This document shows, one piece after another, positions 58,891-64,000 of a stretch of DNA of 64,000 bases (position 1 is the stretch's first letter; each line of letters begins with the position of its first letter). The position numbers were made by a program, and so were the translations under genes. Source of the DNA: Burkholderiales bacterium (GTDB taxonomy: Bacteria; Pseudomonadota; Gammaproteobacteria; Burkholderiales; SG8-41); the NCBI GenBank assembly GCA_036262035.1, contig DATAJS010000015.1, positions 124,001-188,000 on the forward strand, read 5' to 3'. Below the pieces are notes generated by a model. That model was given only the letters and a program-made list of their open reading frames with translations, made no database searches and was not told the origin of the DNA.

Positions 58891-60533
58891 CTCTTCTCAG
58901 CCGTCGCGCCCGCGACGGCGGCAATCAGCTTCTCAACATCCACCGGCTTCACCAGGTGCGCCTCGATGCCCGACGCGCGGCTCTTGGCGCGGTCCTGGTC
59001 CAGGCCGAAGCCGGTGACCGCGACCAGCCGCGGGCCGTTCTCCCCGAATTCGTCGCGTATGCGGCTCGCGAGCTCGTGGCCGTCCATGACGGGCATGCCG
59101 ATGTCGAGCACCACGACGCCCGGTTTCAGCTTTGCGATGAGCGAGATCGCCTGCAGCGCGTCGTTGGCGATCGTCACTTCGTGACCGACGGTCGACAGCA
59201 CTTCCGCGACGAGCTCGGCCGCGTCGCGGTTGTCGTCGACCACGACGATCTTCTCGCTCTTCTGCGCGGCCGGCATGCGCGAGTCAGGAGCCGTCCTCGC
59301 GTGCTCGGCGCGGGCGAGCGCCGGCAGCGTGACGATGAACTCGCTGCCGTGTCCGGGGCCGGGGCTCGACACCTTGATCGCGCCGCCGTGCAACTGCACG
59401 ATCGCCTTCACGAGCGCGAGACCCATTCCCAGCCCGCCGGGCCTCGCGTCGGCGCCGGAGCGTTCCTGTAAAAAGAGGTCGAAGACGCGCGGCAGCGTCT
59501 CGGCGTCCATGCCGCAGCCGTTGTCGGTGACGGCGATCGCGATCTCGTCTTCCTCGCGCCAGGCGCGTACGCCGACGTGGCCCCCGGGCTCGGTGAATTT
59601 CGCGGCGTTGGCGAGCAGGTTCGCGACGACCTGCGTGAGCCGCGCGGGATCGCCGTCGACCGTCAGTCCCGACGCCGGCACCTCGATCCTGAGGTAATGC
59701 CGCCGCTGCTCGAGCAGCGGGCCCGCGATCTCGACCGCTTTCGCGACGATCGCCGCGACTTCCACCGGCTCGCGCGCGAGCTCGACCTTGCCGCGCGCGA
59801 GATACGACACGTCCGAAAGATCGTTGGCGATGCGCGTCAGCCGCTCGACCTGGCGCTGGATGATCTCGTATTCGCGCGGCAGCTCCCCGCCCGAGCGCAG
59901 CCTGGTGAGATTGAGCGCGGTGACGATGGGCGCCAGCGGGTTCCTGAGCTCGTGGGCTAGCGTCGCGAGAAACTCGTCGCGGCCCTTGCGCGCCTGCTCG
60001 CGCTCGTGCGCCAGCCGCGCCGAGTTGAGGCCGCTCGCGGCGAGCGTCACCGCGGCCTGCAGCACCAGCGATTGCGTGGGGCTCGGAAAGTCGGGGTCGC
60101 TCGATGCGACGCAGACCGAGCCTTCGCCGAAGAAACCCATGTCGTACGACAGCATGCGCAGTGCGCCCACCGGTGTCGCGTCGAGCAGCGTCGGCGGCCC
60201 GCTGTGCGGCCTGCCCGCCGCGTCGACGAAGCACCGCCACGCGGGGTGCGAGTCTTCGACGAACGCGCCGCGAATGCGCAGCACGCACGACAGGCTCTCG
60301 CCGGGCGCGAGGCGCGCGCAGACGTAGCACGCGTCCAGCGACAGCGCCGATTCGAGCGTCTCGCACAGCACGCAGAGGATCGATTGCGGCTCGCGGCCGT
60401 TCCAGATCGCCGGCAGGGCGAGGAGCCGCATCAGGTCGCGCACACACACCTGCAATTCGGCGAGCGTCGCGCTCTCGCTCGCTCGCCGCTCCGGACCCGG
60501 GAAGTCGACGACGCTGGTGGCCATTGGTGTCAT
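58887..60533 (-). CDS. GAF-type hybrid sensor histidine kinase with C-terminal receiver
   Basis: A 548-residue cytoplasmic kinase. Residues ~25-185 are a GAF-like sensor (ESALSLDACYVCARLAPGES). HisKA follows (ATLAHELRNPLAPIVTALNL), then the ATPase (LLANAAKFTEPGGHVGV, VTDNGCGMD, GLGMGLALVKAIV). The C-terminal receiver has VVVDDNRDAAELVAEVL, acceptor in VVLDIGMPVMDG and Lys in HLVKPVD. Met at 60533 or 60524 is the likely start; an open frame runs up to 60614. No clear ribosome site. Its stop TGA is part of repeat copy E. Confidence 0.9.
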   Translation of the reverse strand: MTPMATSVVDFPGPERRASESATLAELQVCVRDLMRLLALPAIWNGREPQSILCVLCETLESALSLDACYVCARLAPGESLSCVLRIRGAFVEDSHPAWRCFVDAAGRPHSGPPTLLDATPVGALRMLSYDMGFFGEGSVCVASSDPDFPSPTQSLVLQAAVTLAASGLNSARLAHEREQARKGRDEFLATLAHELRNPLAPIVTALNLTRLRSGGELPREYEIIQRQVERLTRIANDLSDVSYLARGKVELAREPVEVAAIVAKAVEIAGPLLEQRRHYLRIEVPASGLTVDGDPARLTQVVANLLANAAKFTEPGGHVGVRAWREEDEIAIAVTDNGCGMDAETLPRVFDLFLQERSGADARPGGLGMGLALVKAIVQLHGGAIKVSSPGPGHGSEFIVTLPALARAEHARTAPDSRMPAAQKSEKIVVVDDNRDAAELVAEVLSTVGHEVTIANDALQAISLIAKLKPGVVVLDIGMPVMDGHELASRIRDEFGENGPRLVAVTGFGLDQDRAKSRASGIEAHLVKPVDVEKLIAAVAGATAEKR

Positions 60534-60652
60534 CGCTGTAATAAAAGCGAAAGATCTGTTCAGCAACCTGCATGCCCAATCTCTTGCTGCACTGCGGCAC
60601 GCGATGTGCTCCATCCGGCCGCACGCCCACGTACCGGGCGAGGAGAGAAAGC

Positions 60653-61663
60653 ATGCGACAAAGCCTCATCGCGCTCGCGCTGCAGGGCGGCGGCTCTCAC
60701 GGCGCCTACACGTGGGGCGTCCTGGACCGGCTTCTCGAAGAGCCTGACATCGAGATCGAAGCGCTGAGCGGCGCGAGCGCCGGCGCCATGAACGCGGTGG
60801 TGCTCGCCCAAGGTTACACGGAAGGCGGACGCGCCGGCGCGCGCGAAGCGCTCGAGGCGTTCTGGACCGCGGTGAGCGAGCGCATGGCGGGAACCGGAAT
60901 CGCCGCGTCGGCGCCGCTGTGGCCCGACGCGACGCGGACCTACGTCTCGATGACGCGCTACTTCTCGCCGTACCAGCTGAACCCGTTCAACCTGAACCCG
61001 CTGCGCGACATCCTCGCCGAGCAGGTGGATTTCGAGCGGCTGCGCAAGCGCGGCCGCATCCGGCTCTTCGTCTCCGCGACGCGGGTGCGCGACGGCGCGC
61101 TGCGGATCTTCACCAACGACGACCTCACGCTCGATTCGCTGCTCGCTTCGGCGTCGATCCCGAGCATGCACCACAGCGTCGACGTCGACGGCGAGGCGTA
61201 CTGGGACGGCGGCCTCACGGCCAACCCGCCGGTCAGCGCGCTCGTCTACGGCTGCAAGGCGCGCGAGGTCGTCGTGGTGGTGTTGAACGGCGCGAGCGAC
61301 GAGGTCCCGGCGACCGCCGAGGCCATACGCGAGCGCCTCGGCACCGTGAGCTTCAGCTCCGCGCTGTCGAACGAGCTGCACTCGATCGCGCTGGCGAAGG
61401 CCGAGGCCGGGCGCGCGCGCTTTTGCGTGGGCCGCGTCGACCGCAGGCTGCGCACGGTCAAGCTGCACCTCGTCCACGCCGATGGGCTCGATCCCGCCAC
61501 GCGCCTGAAGACCGACGCGAGCTTCGTCAGCGCGCTGCGGGACGAAGGCCGCGCCCGTGCCAGCGCGTGGCTCGCGGAATCGGGGGCATGTGCATTGCAC
61601 CGCGCGAACGCAAAGCGAGGAGAGTCGTATGCGTCTGGTCAAGGTCAGCGCGCCGCGGGGTAA
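60653..61663 (+). CDS. Patatin-like phospholipase family protein
   Basis: A 336-residue serine hydrolase. The oxyanion glycine motif is ALQGGGSHGAYTWGVLD, the nucleophile elbow is LSGASAGAMNAVV, and the Asp of the catalytic dyad is in YWDGGLTANPP. ATG 60653 with ribosome site AGGAGAG. No signal peptide: bacterial RssA-like patatins of this size act in the cytoplasm or at the inner membrane on lipids. The 3' end overlaps the next gene by 35 bases. Confidence 0.92.
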   Translation: MRQSLIALALQGGGSHGAYTWGVLDRLLEEPDIEIEALSGASAGAMNAVVLAQGYTEGGRAGAREALEAFWTAVSERMAGTGIAASAPLWPDATRTYVSMTRYFSPYQLNPFNLNPLRDILAEQVDFERLRKRGRIRLFVSATRVRDGALRIFTNDDLTLDSLLASASIPSMHHSVDVDGEAYWDGGLTANPPVSALVYGCKAREVVVVVLNGASDEVPATAEAIRERLGTVSFSSALSNELHSIALAKAEAGRARFCVGRVDRRLRTVKLHLVHADGLDPATRLKTDASFVSALRDEGRARASAWLAESGACALHRANAKRGESYASGQGQRAAG

Positions 61664-62555
61664 AGCGGCGGACATCGCACGTCTTGCGTTCGAGCAGGGC
61701 ATCTCGGACGTCACCATCCAGCAGGTCGAGCAGCAGAAAGCAGGGCAGCCGCCCGAGCCTCGCGAGACCGTCGACGCCAAGGTGTCGACGCCGCAGGGCA
61801 AGGCGTTCATCGACGCGGTGCTGTCGGCGCCCTTCTTCGATCGCCGCGAGTATGCGATCGAGATCCGCGAGCCGCGATCGATCCTCAAGGGAACGCCGAC
61901 GCGCGACATCACCAGGCCGGTGCCTGCGCCGCTCACCGACATCGACGAGGAGCTCTACCAGTTCACGCACGTCACCTACAGCTTCGTGCTGCGCGTGCTG
62001 ATCGCCTCGCTGCTGCTGTCGTACGGCATGGTCGGCGAGAACCTGCTGCTGATGATCGGCGGTCTGCTGTTCCTGCCGTTCACGCCGCTCATCCTGGCGT
62101 GCGGTTTCGGCGCGCTGACGCGGCAGTGGGCGCTCGTCGGCCACGCGCTCGTCGCGCTCGTTGCCGCGATCGCGCTCATCTTTGCGGGCGGCCTGGTCGT
62201 CGCGGCGTTCGCGCAAGGGCCGATCCTCTTCGACGACTTCCCGCCGATGGTGACCGGGTTCGCGTTCTCGTTCGCGATCGGCATCGCTTCGTCGCTCGCG
62301 ACCGCCGACGACGTCGGCCGCCGCGAGCTCGTCGGGCTCGCCGCCGCCTCGCAGCTCGCGCTCATTCCCGCGTGGCTAGGGCTGGGCGTCATCTACGGCT
62401 TCGACGGCACCGAGGGTCAGAAGCTCGCATCGTTCGGCGTGAACGTCGTCGCGCTCGTCGCCGGCGCGATCGCGGTCTACGGCTACCTGTTCGCGCGCGG
62501 CGAGCTTTCGCACGCGGCGGCGCTGAAGAAGGAAGGCGACGCGCTGGAGCCGTAG
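61629..62555 (+). CDS. DUF389-like membrane protein
   Basis: A 308-residue protein. The soluble N-terminal ~110 residues (RLVKVSAPRGKAADIARLAF, then QGISDVTIQQVEQQ) resemble the ferredoxin-like N-terminal domain of DUF389/TIGR00341 proteins; the C-terminal part has about six membrane helices (VLRVLIASLLLSYGMVGENL onward). ATG 61629 follows GAGGAG and lies inside the patatin gene, so the two are coupled and may act together on the membrane. Function unknown. Confidence 0.8.
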   Translation: MRLVKVSAPRGKAADIARLAFEQGISDVTIQQVEQQKAGQPPEPRETVDAKVSTPQGKAFIDAVLSAPFFDRREYAIEIREPRSILKGTPTRDITRPVPAPLTDIDEELYQFTHVTYSFVLRVLIASLLLSYGMVGENLLLMIGGLLFLPFTPLILACGFGALTRQWALVGHALVALVAAIALIFAGGLVVAAFAQGPILFDDFPPMVTGFAFSFAIGIASSLATADDVGRRELVGLAAASQLALIPAWLGLGVIYGFDGTEGQKLASFGVNVVALVAGAIAVYGYLFARGELSHAAALKKEGDALEP

Positions 62556-62561
62556 AGCCCG

Positions 62562-63323
62562 TCATTCCCGTCTGCGCGGGAATCCATTTCCGGCAAGCTC
62601 CCTCTGCCACTCGCTCAGGCGGCTCTCGCCGAAGCTGAACGCGTCAGCGCGGCCGATGCGGTGCAGCGCGCCCCAGAGCGCGGCAAGGTTGGCGGTGATC
62701 ACCGGCTTTCCGATCGCACGCTCGAGCGCTCCGATGACTTGCATCGTATGCACGCCGGTGCCGCTCACGAACAATGCGTCGGCGTCCCCTCGAGCGGCAG
62801 CGCGCGCACCGAGCTCGCACATCGCCTCCGCCGGGACTTTCTTGAGTTGCGTGGCCTGGTCGACGCCCAGGCATTCGACGGAGAGGACTTCGAAGCCGTG
62901 CGCGATCATGAAATCGGCCGCCGTTTGCGTCGTCGCGGGCGGATACGGTGCTGCAAGCCAGAGCCGCCGCGCGCCGACCGAGCGCAGGCAGCGCACCGCA
63001 GCCTCGGCGGCGGTCATGCCGGGCGCGCCCGCCGCTTCTCCGATCAGGCGCGCGATCGCGATGTCGCCCTCGATGCCGCCGACGTAGCTCGATGCCGTGT
63101 GCCCGTGCACCACCAGGTCCAGCTCGGCCTGCTGCAGCGATGCGGCCGCGCCGATCGCGTTGTCTCTGGTTTGTCGCATGGCGTCGGAATCGATGGCCTG
63201 ATTCGATCGGGGAATGTGGCTCGTGTGCACGGTGACGCCGTTCGGCAGCGAGCGATAGAACTCCACTTCCATCACGACGTTGCTGGAGGGTACGAGCAGG
63301 CCTATGCGTTTGGAATCTGCCAT
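62562..63323 (-). CDS. Maleate isomerase / Asp-Glu racemase superfamily protein
   Basis: A 253-residue protein with the two-lobed racemase fold: GLLVPSSNVVMEVEFYRSLP at the N-terminus, RRLWLAAPYPPATTQTAADF in the middle and GALERAIGKPVITANLAALW at the C-terminus. In maleate isomerases and arylmalonate decarboxylases catalytic cysteines occur in CTSGS-like and SCT-like positions; here those are HGHTASS and VSGTGVH, so both seem to be replaced. It may bind a similar dicarboxylate with different chemistry. The last codons and stop are formed by a dRS3-like repeat. Confidence 0.85.
   Translation of the reverse strand: MADSKRIGLLVPSSNVVMEVEFYRSLPNGVTVHTSHIPRSNQAIDSDAMRQTRDNAIGAAASLQQAELDLVVHGHTASSYVGGIEGDIAIARLIGEAAGAPGMTAAEAAVRCLRSVGARRLWLAAPYPPATTQTAADFMIAHGFEVLSVECLGVDQATQLKKVPAEAMCELGARAAARGDADALFVSGTGVHTMQVIGALERAIGKPVITANLAALWGALHRIGRADAFSFGESRLSEWQRELAGNGFPRRRE
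62564..62583. repeat. dRS3-like repeat ATTCCC-N8-GGGAAT
   Basis: ATTCCC (62564-62569), GTCTGCGC, GGGAAT (62578-62583) fits the 20-bp dRS3 consensus known from Neisseria. It sits between convergent genes and encodes the last residues of the leftward one, directly beside the TGA. Confidence 0.75.
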
Positions 63324-63410
63324 CGCTTACCGGGCGCTCACGATGAGCGCATCGTCGATCATGATCGAGTATAGAATTCCCGCAACGCGCATCCCATCGG
63401 AGAACGCGCC

Positions 63411-63584
63411 ATGTCCGTCACTCTCGAAGACGAACGCTTAGTCTACCGCCACCAGTGGAGCGCGGGCGACCCGCTCATGTGGGACAACCGCTGTCTGCTC
63501 CACTGCGCGAACACCAATTTCGATGCGACGCGCTTTCCGCGCGTCCTGCAGCGGACGTGTCTGCGCGGGACGGCGCCCGCCTGA
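63411..63584 (+). pseudogene. TauD/TfdA dioxygenase remnant
   Basis: A 57-codon frame. After a short start (SVTLEDERL) it jumps to the C-terminal part of TauD-type Fe/2-oxoglutarate dioxygenases: HQWSAGDPLMWDNRCLLH, then FPRVLQRTCLRGTAP, where the distal His and the 2-oxoglutarate Arg reside. About 220 residues, including the HxD iron site, are absent. It looks like the two ends of a gene joined by an internal deletion. Confidence 0.7.
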
Positions 63585-63627
63585 TCGCGTCCGCGACGGG
63601 TCAGGTGAAGCTTCTGAAAGTTTCGAT

Positions 63628-63825
63628 GTGAACAGTCTTGTCGTCGGTCTTTTCGCAGGCGTCTTTGGAATGGCCTACTTCGTTTACGGGAAGCGGCAGA
63701 CCAGGCTCGTCCCGATGATTGCGGGTCTGCTGCTGTGCGTCTATCCGTATTTCATCGACAGCCTGCTTTGGCTCTGTGTCGTCGGCGCCGCCCTTCTCGT
63801 CGCGCCCTTTGTGATCGACTTGTAG
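63628..63825 (+). CDS. Small two- or three-helix membrane protein
   Basis: A 65-residue protein starting at GTG 63628. Hydrophobic helices at about residues 2-16, 27-42 and 44-63 with a basic loop (YGKRQTRLVP) between the first two. The pattern NSLVVGLFAGVFGMAYFVYG occurs in a family of small bacterial membrane proteins of unknown role. Its stop touches the stop of the leftward molybdopterin hydroxylase. Confidence 0.7.
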   Translation: MNSLVVGLFAGVFGMAYFVYGKRQTRLVPMIAGLLLCVYPYFIDSLLWLCVVGAALLVAPFVIDL

Positions 63826-64000
63826 TCAGATTCCGACGGTGGCTTTGACTCTTGCGCGAGTGAACGGCAGCTCGCGCAATCTCACGCCGAGCGCATCGGC
63901 AACGGCGTTCGCGAGCGCGGCCGCAACCGGGCCCTGCGCCGCTTCGCCCGCGCCGAGAAACGGCGAGCCGGGCCGCGTGATGACGTGCACGTCGATCGCT
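63826..64000 (-). CDS. Xanthine dehydrogenase/aldehyde oxidase-type molybdopterin subunit, C-terminus only
   Basis: Only the last 57 codons are in the window; the gene continues beyond the right edge. The sequence IDVHVITRPGSPFLGAGEAA, then QGPVAAALANAVADALGVRL and RELPFTRARV, is the C-terminal end of the large molybdopterin-binding subunit; the conserved GAGE (usually GxGE) motif holds the active-site Glu. Such enzymes hydroxylate N-heterocycles or aldehydes. Co-factor subunits would be expected further to the right. Confidence 0.85.
   Translation of the reverse strand, partial: AIDVHVITRPGSPFLGAGEAAQGPVAAALANAVADALGVRLRELPFTRARVKATVGI

Noticed and set aside
1-64000. tRNA or rRNA genes
   Set aside because: No tRNA-like cloverleaf with conserved TTC and CCA-end bases, or rRNA segment, was recognised on either strand by eye.

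Overview
The window is very GC-rich, densely coded and bacterial. Five substrate-binding genes of the Bug/TctC family, a HemP-TonB-ExbB-ExbD iron operon with Fur boxes, PiuC next to a Fiu-like receptor, and dRS3-like ATTCCC-N8-GGGAAT repeats all point to an environmental betaproteobacterium, probably Burkholderiales or a relative. This is inference from gene content; there is no rRNA or tRNA in the window to confirm it.

Layout. 0-2.4 kb: signalling genes (a CHASE sensor cut by the left edge, a CheY-like regulator, a receiver protein and an HPt protein). 2.4-12.4 kb: mixed housekeeping (a Bug protein, an AlkB plus alkyladenine glycosylase pair, an M48 protease operon, a large MscS channel, an exported spermidine-synthase-like protein, a Tat-exported transglutaminase-like protein). 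12.5-24 kb: an iron island with two paralogous TonB-dependent siderophore receptors, a Fur-controlled hemP-tonB-exbB-exbD-FTR1/cytochrome c-PepSY-cytochrome b561 operon, PiuC and a ribosomal protein S4 remnant. 24-26.3 kb: a membrane protein, an ECF-type sigma factor, a DUF4142 protein and a cupredoxin. 26.4-46.1 kb: a large signalling block with an HWE-type kinase and ANTAR regulator, three EAL-domain c-di-GMP proteins, a CHASE8-like kinase with its regulator, and a complete stressosome operon (rsbR-rsbS-rsbT-rsbX-like) that continues into two hybrid histidine kinases. 46.2-64 kb: a metabolic region (amine oxidase, nitroreductase, MFS exporter, TPP enzyme, bicupin, aldolase remnant, maleate-isomerase-like protein, molybdopterin hydroxylase) mixed with Bug genes, broken genes and repeats.

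The most distinctive system is the stressosome operon at 37210-44015. RsbR, RsbS and RsbT are followed by an RsbX-like phosphatase that carries its own GHKL kinase domain, then by a hybrid histidine kinase whose N-terminus is an RsbT-like domain, then by a second hybrid kinase. No sigma-B, RsbU, RsbV or RsbW is visible, so stress sensing is probably wired into phosphorelays, and perhaps c-di-GMP, instead of a partner-switching sigma factor.

The second distinctive feature is a family of inverted arrays of 15-bp GTGACGG units: four complete copies and one half copy between 48 and 59 kb, phased at 15 bp on both arms. The half copy lies exactly where a Bug gene is truncated. Several other small repeat families sit mostly at convergent gene ends. 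Gene decay is concentrated in the same region: a truncated Bug gene, frameshifts in a methyltransferase and an aldolase, a TauD remnant, and, elsewhere, DUF3016 and S4 remnants.
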